Below, in pieces: positions 34,018-49,000 of a DNA stretch of 64,000 bases. The stretch comes from Camellia lanceoleosa (lineage: Eukaryota; Streptophyta; Magnoliopsida; Ericales; Theaceae): contig CM045761.1 in assembly GCA_025200525.1 (NCBI GenBank), positions 63,210,009-63,274,008 of the forward strand. The letters run 5' to 3'. The stretch's first letter is position 1; the number at the start of each line of letters is the position of its first letter. Made by a program: the position numbers and the translations under genes. The notes beneath the pieces were generated by a model. That model saw only the letters and a program-made list of their open reading frames with translations, made no database searches and was not told the DNA's origin.

Positions 34018-37000
34018 GTGAGTTACCCCCTTGTGTCAAATTTTGGTACTAAGTAATTAAATATTATTTGTGAATGGATGAGACTTGCATGTATATGGTC
34101 GCTGGAGCTAAGGTTATTCAGCAGGTGTTTGGCATGCACTAAAAAAGTGCATTTTTTTTTTCCATACATACATAAGGGTTTGTTTGGGATGTCCTAAAAA
34201 GTGTCTTTTTGTCTTTTTACGAAAAGATGTAAAAAAGTAGAGAGGTGATATGATGGAAAAAAGATAAAAAGATGTATTATATAGTAAATGCCAAACAAGG
34301 CTTTATTTAGGTTACATCAATCAACATTTATAAACGTCTTCTCTCTAGCTTTTTTACCCACTTTCTTTACTTTTCTACACAATTTTTTTATAAAATGTAA
34401 AAAAAGTACACTTATTTGGAACATCTCAAACCATCCCTCAGTTAGAGCAAGATCCTCTTTATAATGATGAACTATGAAGAATTTGTCAGCTTACTGAATA
34501 ACCTTGTTACTGACTGAAATTGTTTTTTTCATTTCATGTACCATAATGGCATCACTATGGAGTTTAATTCTGAAATCAATCTCTATATCTCTTTATTCAA
34601 AGCTTTGTGTCATCAAAAAACATTACTGTGAAATTTTTATGTACGTGGATCAGTTAAAATAAGTAACAATTGTTTGGAGAATGTGGGTTAAAAAGGATGA
34701 GATCTTAAAATGCGAATTTGAAAATGCTTGTGACACTTTAATTAAAGAGAATAAGTAACAATTGTGTGGAGAATGGCTGTTAAAAATGAGAGGTTACATG
34801 CCTCGTCAAGCTATGCCATGAGCAGGTTTTCATCTACCTAAATTAATTTTGCATCAGGTTAGCGACCATAGTATAGTTAAAACAAGATGTGATTTAGTGG
34901 CTTAAACCTTGGTGTGGGTAAATAAGATTTTTTCTTGATATTTATTTAAACATAACTAAAACAACTAAATGATGAAAAACATCTTCTATAGAGGAGTATA
35001 TATCTCCTTATATGAATTAGGGTGGTAAAGGTAAGACAAAGATGGTCGAAAGACGAGAGAATGGATGGAAGAGGGACATAGTGAAGCATTATAATTTCAC
35101 ACTAAGCATAATCAAGGAAAGTTACACTCCTAGATCTTAATCAGGGGAAGCTTCAGCAATCACACTTGGGCTTTTAGAGAATCAAATCAAAGAAAAGATG
35201 CATTGTGCATTACAAGTAACTTAGCTCAGGCTTCTTTGTTTCCTCATTTCTATACTCGGAAACTACAAGCCTTTAAACATTGGATATGTAAAAGGTTGCT
35301 TTCAATTGCCAAGTACTTAAGCCCAAAGTAGCTTCTGTCCTGGGTGAGAAGTAGGTGCGAACTAGTAAAAGAAGTTAGTTGAGACTTTAGTAACAAAAAG
35401 ATCAAACTATATTCTGGCCTAGATCTAGTAACAATAATTTGTCTTTTTCTTCAATCAGACCTTTAATAAATTAACAAATTTTAAGTTGACCCATATTTGT
35501 GTGATGCCATCTATGATCTAAATCTTCATGGGGGTAGTGGCAGGGATTGACTAATTCAACTTCCTATGTTACTATTGATAAAATGGAACATCATTCTCTT
35601 TAGATGAGATGTGGAGTGTTCCTATGGAGTTTTTCATTTGTTCTTCATTCTCTGATCAAAAATTATTATTATTATTATTATTATTATGTTTTTACTATGG
35701 AAAAGATTTGTTATGGGATATCCAAGGTTGTTATTGTGTGTTTGCATGAGTGCACTGATGTAGTAAGGAATATGAAACTTTCAATTTTATATATTTAACA
35801 TCAAAATATGTACTTTTAATTGAGTCATTGGTAATTTACTAGGTATATTTTGAAGGGGATTTTAGATTAATTTGGATATTAAGGGGTTGTTTGGGATGTT
35901 CTAAATAAGTGCACTTTTGACTTTTTATTAAATATGGATTGAGTTTGAAGTGATGTGGTAGAGAGGTGATGTGACTTAAATAGAATGATGTAACTTAAAT
36001 AGTATAATGACTTTTTAACTTTTTAGCTTTTCTTGAAGATGCCAAACCAAGCCTAAATTGTGGGATTAAAGTAGATGCCATGAAATGATTCTTTAAATGG
36101 TATTTCCAAACTATGAAGCATGGGTATTTTAGAAAATGTTGTTGTACTCATACTAAGTACTTACCCGATCTTGGTATTAGTACGCTAAGGGCTGCATCGC
36201 GTCGGTACTCGAGAAATCGTCTTTGGGTACTTTTATACATTCTTTGGCAATTGGATACTCCATAGGTACTTCATCGATGAGATTGGTACATCGAGAGTAC
36301 ATCAAGTTATAAGACATTAGTGGAGATATGTTTAATTTTTAGAGAGTTTTGATTTACTTGAAATTGCAAATCCTTTATTTGATATGTCGAGTTGAAAGAT
36401 GTATTATTCAATGATGAAGTTGATGGAAGTGGCGAAGTTTCAAGTTTTCAGTTTTCAATGAAGTTGATGGATGAGTGGCATTCAAGGGATGGCGTAACAA
36501 TAATTGAGCATGGATGAGGAGGTGGGATTTGCGGTGAGGACAACATGATGGAAAGTCATTTACCGGCTCTTATGTACATGATGGTTGCATCTGTCAAGAA
36601 TATAGTAATAGTTCAGGTTTGAATATGGAAGAAGCTTTAGTCATAATTTAACATGAATTGGAAGCAAAGAGATCTGTCCTCACAACATCATGCATCTCTT
36701 TCATCAGTTATAATTTTACATTTATCCCTTTGGTTGTCCATCCAGTTTGTCTTCTTATTGTTCTCCTGGCTCTTTTTATTGAATTTGTATTTATCTTTAC
36801 CAAAAATATAAATGGCGACACTCTATTGTTTAGAAATGGCATTAGGTATGACATTTTGGAGATGGGGAGAAAGATGAGTTCTATATCTATGTTGGACTTT
36901 TGATTTTTCGTTGTTTTTCACGAGCTTCAGTTATATATTGCCTGACCTGAAAATTTTGGTATAATATGTTTGAGATGAAGTTCATGTGTGACTGAAATGT

Positions 37001-40000
37001 TTGTCTCTGCAGGTCAATGCGGATATGATGTTGAAAAGGTGAGCACCGTGATCAGGACTTCATTTCAATTCCTTCCAAATTGATCTTGAAAGTGTGTGGG
37101 ATTGTGTTTTGTTTTTTCTTATCCATTTTTAACATTTGATCTAAAAAGCGTGCTTTGGTAATATTTACAAATTTACTAGTTCTAGTTGGTCTGTTCATTG
37201 ACCAAATTAAGTCTACTCCACTTTTTGGAATATTTCTGATTAATTGTTTACTCTACTTGGCAGAGCCTTATACACTCTACTTATCAAAGCCTTATCCCAG
37301 CCATTGGTCTCCTTACACTAGCAACTTTGCATTATCTTGGTTTGTCTTTGTCGAATGATATGCTAACATGTCAGTTAATTTGGTCTCTCATTTTTGCACT
37401 CTCTTGTGCAATCGCTTCACCCCTTACTTGTGCTCTCTGTCTGGTTCATGGTTATCTTATCTCCAATAAAATTACAATTATTAGATACCTAACATAAATT
37501 AAAACATTTATCAATTGTTTTGCCTATAATCCTTTTCATTGTTGCATGTAAAATCAAGGACAATATGTTCCCTTGACAGATTATTAATATAATGTGTTGC
37601 CGTATGATAAGTTGCCTGTAAAAAAATGAAATTGAGTGTGTTCACTCAATGAGTGTTTTTCTTTGGAACGGGTGTTGGATACAGACAGGTACAGGCTGAA
37701 GATGTCAGTTCATAAGTTCTCCAAATTATAGGATACCGGGACTTTGCTATGAAGTGTGTAAAATTATGGTATGGACACAAGGACATAGCACATGGAACAC
37801 TAGAGATTGTTGTCTAACACACAAACAACTAATTGTTGGATCACGATGAATCATATTGTTTTATTTGCTTTGTGAATTATTTTATTGGTTGAAGTGAGAT
37901 TACCTGTTTCTATATTAAATTAAATGTAGTTGCCTTTGAAGTAAAAAACTATGTTTTCACTATTTTCTTTTCTAAGAAATTGTTATTTATTATATTATAT
38001 TGATACCTTACTGTGTCTCAGGTTACTCAAATTCTATTTTTTGTTTCATTAGTTATATTATATATGCACATGGTTTTGTATGTGTATTTCCCTAAAGATA
38101 TGCCTAATGTAATAAACAATGCGATTTATTCAGCAGCAAGTGGCAATACAGAACAATTCCAGTGTACCTGGTACTGCAGCCTACCATTCAATGTCATGAT
38201 AAAATCCATTTATTCTAGTGTTACGTTTTGCTCTATAGTGAGCTCTATCCTTTTAACTGTTACCTCCACCTAGAGTAATGCTGCAAATGAACTGAGCCAA
38301 GCTTTTGTGTGCTTAGGCTTGGCTTTGTTCTATGGGGAGGAGCCTACCCAAGTTTGTTCTGTGTCAGCTTGATTTGGTTTCACAAGCTCGTGAGCCAAGC
38401 TCCTCTCGGCTCAACTAAAACATGCTACAACACTTTTTTAGGACACATGTTATATTGTAATGCATTTAAGAATAAAGGATGAAAGTCACTCTGTGTGTTA
38501 GATGGATTAGAAAAAACGTTGAGAAAGTGTACAAACCTATGGGCAACTTTTATCTTGCAATTGTATTATATTTATTTGTAATGGAATTGGTATTTATTTT
38601 TTTCAATGGTTAAATATTGGATATATTGTTAGTAAATGGCCCTAAAACTTCTTTAGAATTTACAATATATCTGTTTAATGGTGGATTTGATGTAGGAGGT
38701 AGCCATGACGGTTTTGAAGAACGCCAAGAAAACCAATACAAAGCCATGTTCACGAACACAGATGAGTCGAGCAGGGCGTCGCTTGGGCTCAACTTTTTTA
38801 TTAAATGATGGTGTAATCAAAGATAATAAGAGGCACACATGACACAATCCAGCTTTAAGAAACTAGTCTACAGAGCTGATTTTCTTTTGAGTTGTATGAT
38901 TAAGTAGTATTTGGGTTGATGTAATTTAGAATATCTAAATGTAGTGGTTGCATGTTGGACATGTGTCAATAGGTGGCCACATGTAAAATCATGTGTTGCT
39001 CTTTTGTCTCTAATGGCTGCATGTAGGTCATGGGTGTCACCAACTTATTATTGAGTGGCTTCATATTTGCTACTTATCACCTTATTATTTTGTATTTTTT
39101 TAATCCTAGGTATTTCATCATGAAGTAACCTCTTTACCTATTATATATAGGGCCACAATTGTTTTGAGGTTTTCTGAGGAATTAAAATTTCAGATTTTGT
39201 TATTTTTATTGTAGCCATATTTTCCTATTTCTTAGGGTGATTGTAAATCAAAATCCTAATTCTTCGAATCGTGAATCAAATTGAATTGAGAATCATAAAA
39301 TTCAACTTACACTGTAAAATTAATGTTAAACAATTATATATTCACTAGTTCTTTTATAAGAACCTGATTACACTATTTAATTGGGAACACATTTTCTTCA
39401 TAACGAGAGATGTGGGTCCAAATCCCGCCAACTATATAATTTTGTATAAACTATAATATATTCTCTCTTGACATTCAAAAAAATGGACTTGGAAATCCCA
39501 AATAGAATAGAAAGAAACAAGAATATATCAAAAAAAAGAATAAGAGACAAGAATAAGAGGGAGTTCTTTATTTTAAAGCATTGGGATACTTTCATGAACC
39601 AATTATATGGTTCTAAGCACATTTTTGTATTTTAACAATTTTATCCTCTAACCTTGTCTCCCTCTAGTCCAGTTTCCCATTTCTCTTCAATCTCCTTCTG
39701 TCTTTAGAAACCCAGGTCCTTTCTCTCTCTCTCTTTTTGTTCTCTTGACTCTCTCCACACTCTCTCCAATTTCCTTCAACCTAATAACACAGCACAACAA
39801 CCCCCCTCTCTTTATTTTCTTCTATTTCTCCTTCTATTCTGCCTTATCTTTTTTTTCTCTCTCCAATTGTCCTTTCTCTCTAATACAAATGCTGATCACC
39901 CATGCACCCACCATTAACATGTAAATACAATTATATAGACATATATTAAAAGTATATATGTATGTACATGCTCTAAGGGCACTTCTTCTACTCTCGAAGC

Positions 40001-43000
40001 ATTTTCATAAATGATGCTCTAATGCTCCCACTCTTGCTCCCGCTCCACATTTTGGTTACTTAGATCACCTCCATCGCTCCCGCAGCCATAGCTGTTTTTT
40101 TGCCTAAAACTTGCTTTCATTTTTTACTTTTTAAGTAAAAAACTCAGACAAGGAAAGGAGAGCGTAAATGCATTGCTTTTCACCCCTTTCAGTTCTATTA
40201 TTTAGAAAGTTGAACCGAGAGATAGCTTCGCATATTTTATTTATGAGAGCAAAGAGTTAAATGAACAATTTCAGATTCTAACCTTTTCGAGTGTGTTGCT
40301 ATTGTCGAGTTTATTGTTCTATGCTGGGGTACTGTTGTTATCCAACAAAGTAACTATATTTGTCTACTGGATTTTGATTAGTAATTTCCAATATACTTAT
40401 TATTGACCAAGAATTGCAACATGAGTTCAAGTTGGAAAAATTTTGGGATGAATGTATATTCGATGCTAGGCTTCTGAGTACATTTTCTAAATTCTGGTTC
40501 CTCTGATTTCTCTTAGCCTTGTTTTTTTTTTAGCTGCGTGATAGTGCATGAATTGAAACATGAACTTTTTCAATGCTGGCTCAGTAATATTAAACTATGG
40601 ATCACCCACTGAATATATTAGGATCCTTGATTATTTATCACAAATTGGCAGACATCTAAGGTTTATACTTTTCTGTAGTTTTGGATAGGCCCATGTCTAC
40701 AACCAGAGTATGGGAGGCTTTTGCCAAAGCAAGAAATTGTTTTGACTAGTTGCATAGTATAACCGATCAATGCTTTGCTTGCTTTGCTAAATGCCTCTTC
40801 TTCTTTGGCAATAGCTGCTCGCTTTTGGATGTTCTAATAGTTTGTAGAGCTGTGTTAATTTATATCTTGATGTTTCTGCAATTACATGTTTTCCATGTAA
40901 GTATTATATTGTCTCTTTAAAGAACCTAAATTTGTTTAAATATTTATGTTTTTCCAGGCTTTGAATGCACTGCTTGAATTATCTGCTTCCTCCCTTGAGC
41001 AGTCCAAGAATGGTCTATCTTGTGAGCGTACCGCAAACAACAAAGAAGATACACAATACTTTCTTGATTGTAGTGACAATGTAAGTTACCTGATTTTTAA
41101 TTATTAATTTTGAAAAACCTAAGTAATTTGTGATTAAATCAAGATTAATTGTAACAATTCCCAAATAATTAAAACTAACAATCTAAATCATCTAGTACAT
41201 ATGAAAGTGATTTAGATTGTTGCTTCAACATCAATAAATCGACGCAAATGATTTTTACGTAGAAAAACCACAATTTGACCACCTCTAATAATGACACGCT
41301 ACAAATCAATTATTTTGAAAGAAAGAAATAATACAAATATACCAAACAAATTACCCAAACTCGATACGTATCTCTTTCCTTGCAACTTCGTCTCGAATTG
41401 ATCAAATTGACATTGAATCCACAACATCCATGTCGAATCAACGTTGTGCCGATTTTGAACTCCTTGAATACTCACGCTTGAATCTCAGGATTCCACGAAG
41501 AAGAGCGCTCTTGAAGAAGAACACTCAAGCAACTCTTTGATGTATGCTTGTCTAACCATATGTGTTTAATACTCAATCAAACATCAAAAGAAACCTAACA
41601 AAATTGCTCGTAATAAAACCTAAAAGCTCAAAGAAGATTTGGATGGAAGCCTTAACTTTAAAAGCAGTTAAAACACATATTTATAGAAAAGGGGCCGTGC
41701 TCGGCGAAGGATCTCTCGCTCGGCGATGAGGCGAATCGCATGAAACCCATAAGTGCCTTCGCTCGAGTGCACAAAAACCATTCGATATTTTCTTCTTGTG
41801 AGCAAAATCTTTGGGACAAAACTTCTTTGCTTAAGCCAAGTCCTTTGCTCAGCGAGCAGACACAAAACCGGGAATACTTACGACTCGATAAATAATGTTT
41901 GTTCGCGAATTGACAAGACTAAGGGACCTAACAAATTTGGTGGGAACTTCTTGGTATTTACTTTTGGTAGCTTATAATTGTGTTGGTTTCTCTTGGCCCT
42001 TGGTTATTATTTTGCTATTTTTCATTGTTGCTCTAGACTTTCTGAGGAATTGAAGTCCTTGCATAGAAAAAGTTAGTCAGAGGGTATGTTACACAGACTC
42101 TGTTTTTTGAGGTACTCGTGTCGACATGACATAGGTACAAGTGTAGAATATGGCCGGGATCTGACTAGATACATCTGGATCTGTTTGAAACTCAAAGAGA
42201 GAGAGGGAGAGAGAGAAAGGGCTGAAACTCACATTTGCGAAGCAAGTCAAGTCATGAACTCGACCGAATCGAAGGAGATCTAAAAACCAACATCGCGAAG
42301 TCAATTCCACCCAGAAAATGACCCTAGGGCTTCGATTCCCCTTTGGTCTCTCTCTCTCTCTATATCTCTCTCTCTCCCCTTCTTTGGCTCCGTCTCTGTT
42401 CTCTTTCTCTACTTTCTAATTAGATTTATATTATATAATATAAATGATATTAATATATAATATAATATTATTCAGCTAAAAAAATATTGTATAATATAAT
42501 ATATCATAAATAATATAATTTGTGTGTAAAATAAAAAAAATTATTTTATCATATAATATAATTTATTTTTTGCCTAAAATAATTTTATAATTTTTATTTG
42601 TTATTTTTTTTAACAAAATATATTATTCCTTAACTTTTTAAAACTCATCTTCATATAATAAATATATTTAAAAAATAACTATTTAATGTATCTCCGTGCC
42701 CGTATCCAAATTTGGATTCATATCTACGTATCTTCAATTTTTAATTTTGAAGTGTCTGACCCTTAGATCGCTTTTGAACCGAACCGAATCCGTGTAATGT
42801 AGGAGGCTACATGCATAAAAAATAGATAGGTCAGTTCCCTCACGAATTAGCATTGATAATGACAAGTATCAGTTGATGCATTGTAACACAAATTATCAAT
42901 GATAATGATGATGTACCAGTTGATGCAATTTAATTTTAAATTCTCAATCGATAATTTTGGCGAGGATCTGATGTTTAATTTTTGACCAAAAAAAATATTG

Positions 43001-46000
43001 GCTTGTTGATAATCACTATCTTTCTCTCTCTTTTTATTTATTTATTTTATAGTATTAACATGAGAAAAAATGAATATTGGTTATAAAATTTATTATATTT
43101 TATTTTGGTTTATTGGAAGCCATAGCCTTGGCATCCTAATGAGTGCAAAAATTATTATCTAATACTACAAGAAAGGCAGAAAAAGGAAAATTCTAGTTTT
43201 TTTTTTTTTAATTATTTTTATCAACAACAAACAAATATATTATTAAGGCACAAAGCCAAAAGAAAGGAGGATAAGGCATCCTCTAAAAAAGAGTACAAGT
43301 GAAAAATGACAAAAACAACAAAAGGAGGAAAAACCTAAAACAAAGAAAAACGCGACATATTACAAACTGACACCTAATTTACTGCAATCAAAAAGAGAGG
43401 AATTCTTTTGAACAAAAGATACCCCAACACCCAAAACAATTCTAAATGTCAAACTTTATCTCATAAAAAATCAACATCCCAAGATTCTTCTTCAAAGATG
43501 TGCCCATTTCTCTTTAACCAAATGACCCAGAAAATCGCAAAGAGAGCACAAAGCCAAAGCACCTTGGCCCTCTTCGACTTGCCCAATACTCGAAAATCAA
43601 TAAAAGTCATTTGTGCACTCTCTTTTGGAGCCATCCACATAACATTCCCTAAACAAAACAACATTTGCATAAGCTCGTTGCCACTAGACAATGCGAGAAA
43701 TATATGATCCAAAGATTAGCCATTCTTGCTACACAATATGCACCATTGAGAACTTAGAGAATGGGAAACCCTCCTCCTTTCCAATGTATCATTTGTTAAA
43801 GTGCCTCCATGAACCAAAATCCACATGAACATCTTTACCTTAAGAGGAACACAAGCCTTTCATATCTTCTTGTGAAAAGGGAACAAAAGTATGTGAGACT
43901 TATCAATGAGTTTGTCGAAAAAAGATTTACAAGAAAAGGAGCTCGTAGAACGAACAGCTCATACCCACTTGTCCTCCAAATTTGGAATCAAAGAGACATG
44001 TTCAAGCCTCCACAAAAGATCCACCAATTTCCCAACTTCCTATAATTAAGATTTCTAGGAAAATTAAAATTTCAAGAGCTGGAGCCAAAGGCGAGCATGT
44101 CGTGGAAGTTCTGAGAATAATTATGAGACTGAGACACTTTGTACAAATGTGGGAAATACACAGTAAAGGAAGAAGAATCCACCCAAATATCCTCCCAGAA
44201 TTTGGCAATTTCCCCATTACCTACTCTCAGAAATAAAACGGAACTAGATTGGATAAATGCAAGAGATTGATTTCCAAGGAGCTTGACCATTCCCCCCTAG
44301 TGACCACCCGCGAATCCCTACTATTAACATGAATCCCATACTTGCTTCTAATAACTGTATGCCATAATGAATCACACTCGTTTGAGAATCTCCATAACCA
44401 CCTGCCAAGTAGAGCTATGTTCCTAGCCATTATATTACCCTAAGTTTTTAAAGGCGAATGTCTACCTCGAGGTGTTTTATCCCTCATGAGGCGAGGCGTA
44501 AGCCTCAGGACATTGAGGTGTAAGCATTTCAAATTTTAAATTTTAATATTTAGTGAATAAATTAAATATTTTTAAATAGTAAAAAAATAAAAATAAAATT
44601 AAATATAAAGGTGAAAATACTTTTCACCTTAAGGCGTTGAACATTTTACTGCATAGAATGAAGTTTTCCTTCACTGAAAGTGAAATTCAACATCTTAACT
44701 TTAGTGATTGAGATTCTCACTTGACCATTAACTATGTTTTTTTCTTAATTATTCATTTACTTAATTTTTTTTGTAGAATATAGTTGCAAAAAGGGATTCT
44801 TTTTATTTTCTTTTTATGTTTAAACAATCTAATAGACTAAAAGTTTAACAAAAACCCAAGGCAACCTTTGCATGTGAATACTTCTCATATGCTTATGCGC
44901 AAAAAGCGTACAAAGTGCACTTAAGGCGCATGTCTCAAACTATGATGCGCAAGCCTTTCGGGAGTAATGCCTAAAAATCAAAGTCTTAATGTGTTTTACC
45001 TTAGCCTCGAGGCAATGCAAGCCTCAGAAAAGCCTTTTCAAACTCTAATATTACCTATGGTCAAACCCCCTTTTTTCCTTAGGAAATGAAACAGTCTCCC
45101 AATTCACCAAATGATCATTTTTGCCCGCATCCTTCTCCTCCCAAAGAAAGTCCTGCATCAATTTTTCTAAAGATCTTGCCACCTTAACTGGATTCTTAAG
45201 CAGAGACAAAAAATAAACTGGAATACCACCTAGAACTGTCTTAACTGCAGTGAACCTACCCCTCGAGAAAGTAAAGTCCTACTCCATCCTTCCAGCCGCT
45301 TCAACCACCACAAAGTTTGCAATATTGGCAAGGAGCTTCTTGCTATTAGCAGCCGTAGTTGGTATTAATGCCCTAGGTGCATAATGGTAAAAGGAGAGAG
45401 AAATTAGTAGCTTTTCACCAACTCTCTCTCTCTCTCTCTCTCATCCACATATGCATATGTATAGCATCATCATTGTCATCAATTGTTATTGACATCAATA
45501 CACTCTTCCAAGTCCATGTTAATTGCTTTATGAGTCTGACAACAATTTCTTTATGAGTATCTTTATGAGTATCTATATCTATCATGAATATAGATACTGA
45601 TATTTTTTGTAAGTATATTTTGGGGTAAAAATCATGGACTCCCCCCAACATTTGATAAAAATAAATACACAATCACTCCCTGATATTTCAAATATATCAT
45701 GGACATCCCTTGACATTTAGAAGTTGTATCAGCAAGACCTCAAAGTCTCACGGTCATTACTAATAGTAATATATGTATATTTTTTTCCAGATGTCAACCA
45801 ACATAATCTATGATATCTTCATATAGCTCTTAAGTTTATAAATCCTGACCATTGATATTTGACAAAAAAAAAAGCTGAGGCATACTGAGTTTATTTTTTA
45901 ACACAAAATTTGTTTTTTTTTTGATGAACACCAAAAGCTTAATTAATAAAACTGAAAGAGAAGGAGGAGGATGAGGCATCCTCACAATACAAAGCAATGA

Positions 46001-49000
46001 AGAGACAAACAAATAAGACCCTATCCGGCTAAAAACAAACAAAAAGCTTATAAAGCACCTGCCATGACCAATCTCTAGCTAACAAAAAAGTGGAACTCCC
46101 TTAAATAAAGAGTTCTGACGCCCAAAAAGAAGATAAGTGACAAACATGATCCATAAACAATCCACCTCCGAAACTTATCTTCAAACAACCTCGATTTCGC
46201 TCACCATAGCACCCAAAAAGTGGCAAAACGGCAAGTCCATAAAATTTTGGCTCTCTTGATCTTCCAAATGTTTGAAAATCAATAAGGAGCATATGCACAC
46301 TCTTTTAGAGGCCACCCACATACCACTTCCAACACAAACAAATCTATGCCATAACATCAAAGCTATTGGACAATGCAAGAATAAATGATCCGCGGATTCA
46401 CGCTCTTATAACATAGAATGCACCGAGGATTTAAAAGCGATTGGGTCTCCTTTTACGCAATGTATCATTTGTCAAAATACCCCCATGAACTAAGGCCCAC
46501 ATGAACACCTTTACCTTTAAAGGAGCACAAGCCTTCAAACTTTTTACAAAAGGAAATTGAGGGATTTGAGCATTATCGATGATGTAATCAAAAAAAGACT
46601 TAGAAGAAAATATTAGGACGAATGAAGTGCTCAAACCCTCTTATCCTCCAAAGAGGAGATAAAGAAAAGTGATCAATTCTAGATAATAAAAAAACCAAGC
46701 TGTGAAGCCTCCTATCATTAAGATTTCTAGAAAAGTCAAAATTCCAAGCAATTGGGTGAGAGAGAGCAAGCCATGGAAGCGATTGAAGAATTATGAGGCC
46801 AAGAGCCACTCGATAAAGATGAGGAAAATCTGCGAAAAGAAGATTGACCCATCAAACATCTTCCCAAAATCGAACAATTTCCCGTTACCCCCTTACGGAA
46901 AGATGTCGAGACCAACACGAGAAAATTTGAGAAATTGACTTCCAAGGAGCACGGCAACTACCGTAAAACCACTCGTGAATCCCTCCATTGTCTTGAATCC
47001 GTATTTGCTCCTTATAACCGAATGCCATAGTGAATCAATTTCGATTGGAAATCTCCATAACCACTTAAGCCAGGGCCACATTCCTAGCTACAATGTTACC
47101 AATAGCCAAACCCCCTTTCTCCTTAGGTAACAACACCACCTCCCAATTCACCAAATGATCCTTTTTCCCCTCATCCTTACCTTCCCAAAGAAAATCTCGC
47201 ATCAACTTTTCTATTGACCTTGCTACCTTAACTTAATCTTGAGCAGAGATAAATAATAGATAGGAATTCGCTCAAGCAGGTCTTAACCAAAGTGTACCTT
47301 CCTCGAGATAATAAAGCCTTACTCCAACCTTCCAACCTTTTACCAATCTTTTCCATTCTTGGAGACCAAAAGCTTCACTTCTAGGATTACCCCCAATGGG
47401 AGGCCCAAATACTTAATCGGAAGGATTCTATACCACAACCTAAAAGAGCGCCTTATGCGAAGTTGACCTAGTTGCATATTAATTCCCACCACACTACTTT
47501 TCCCAAATTAACCTTGAGCCGAAATAAGCCCAAAAATTCTCAATATCGAATAAAGGTTAAGTGTCGATTTTCATCCCCTGTGGAAAAAAATATAGTATCA
47601 TCTGCATATTGTAAATGGGTCACACTAACTCTATCCCTCCCCACCTCCAACCCCTCAACAAGACCTGTTTCTTTAGCTTTATCAACCATTCTACCCAAAA
47701 CATCAGCCACTAAAATAAAAAGAAAGGGAGAAAGTGGGTGCCCTTGTCGAAGCCCTCGCGTAGCCCTAAAACACTCCCCAGGTTTACCATTAACTATGAC
47801 TGACATATTGCAAGTCGACAAACATCCTCTAATCCAAGATCTCCACCGACCCCCGTATCCTTTCTTATCCATTACAAAATCTAAAAATTGCCAATCCACA
47901 TTGTCATATGCCTTTTCAAAATTCACCTTAAAAATAAGCCCCTCCCTTCCAGAACTCCTATATTCCTCCACCACTTCATTTGCCACTAAGGCGACATCTA
48001 AAATTTGTCTTCCTTTCACAAAAGCCCCCTGCACCCTAGACAAGTATCCCCTAAAGACATCCTTAGTCTTTTTGATAAAACCTTGCCCAAAATCTTATAC
48101 AATAACGTTACCAAACTGATAGGCCTGAAATCTCCAATTCTAACGACATTGACTTTTTTAGGAATTAAACAGATGAATGTGGCATTTGAGTTCAAATTAA
48201 CAATCCCCGACTCATAAAATTCCAAAAACACTCTCAACAAATCCCCTTTCACCACCTCCCAGCAATCTTGAAAGACAGCCATAGAGAAACCATCCGGGCC
48301 TGGAGCTTTATCTCTCTCACAATCAAAAACCGCCTCTCGAATCTCTGTTTCATCAAAAGGCCTTTCAAGCCATGCTGCAACTTCCGGATCAATGGTTCCC
48401 CATTCCAGTTCTTCAATCCCCGGTCTACTCATCTCTTCCTTCGAATAAAGTTGGGAATAAAACTCATAAATGCCACTTACAATCTGATCCTCCCTATCTT
48501 CCACAACCTCTGGACTTATTTCAAGTCTCTTGATGAATTTCTTTTTTCTTTTCCCATCTGCAACCTTGTGAAAAAATTTTGAACTAACGTCCCCTTCCTT
48601 CAACCATTTGATCTTTGCTTTTTGAGTCCAAAAAATTTGCTCTCTAAAAGTCAGCTCCTCCAGTTTCAATCTACACTCAGATCTTTCCCTCCTCAATGAC
48701 TCAACTAGACCCCCATGCGTCTCCAACTCATCTAACTCTACTATTCTACTCATTACTCCCTTTTTTGAAGATTCCAAAGACCCAAACACCTCCCTGTTCC
48801 AACACTTTACCTTCTCCTTGACCATCTTCAACTTTCTCATAAATTTAAAACCTTCCCAACCGTGACAACTTGCATTGGACCACCATTCCTCAAAATTTCG
48901 CTTAAAACCTACATGTTCCAACCACATGTTCTCAAATCTAAAAGGCGTCGGACCCCATTTTAATGGACAACTTTCTAGCACAATAGGACAGTGATCTGAA

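Noticed and set aside
36658..36903. A frame with a hydrophobic stretch in intron 1
   Set aside because: It lies inside a well-supported intron, is T-rich so hydrophobic by composition, and has no homology I recognise.
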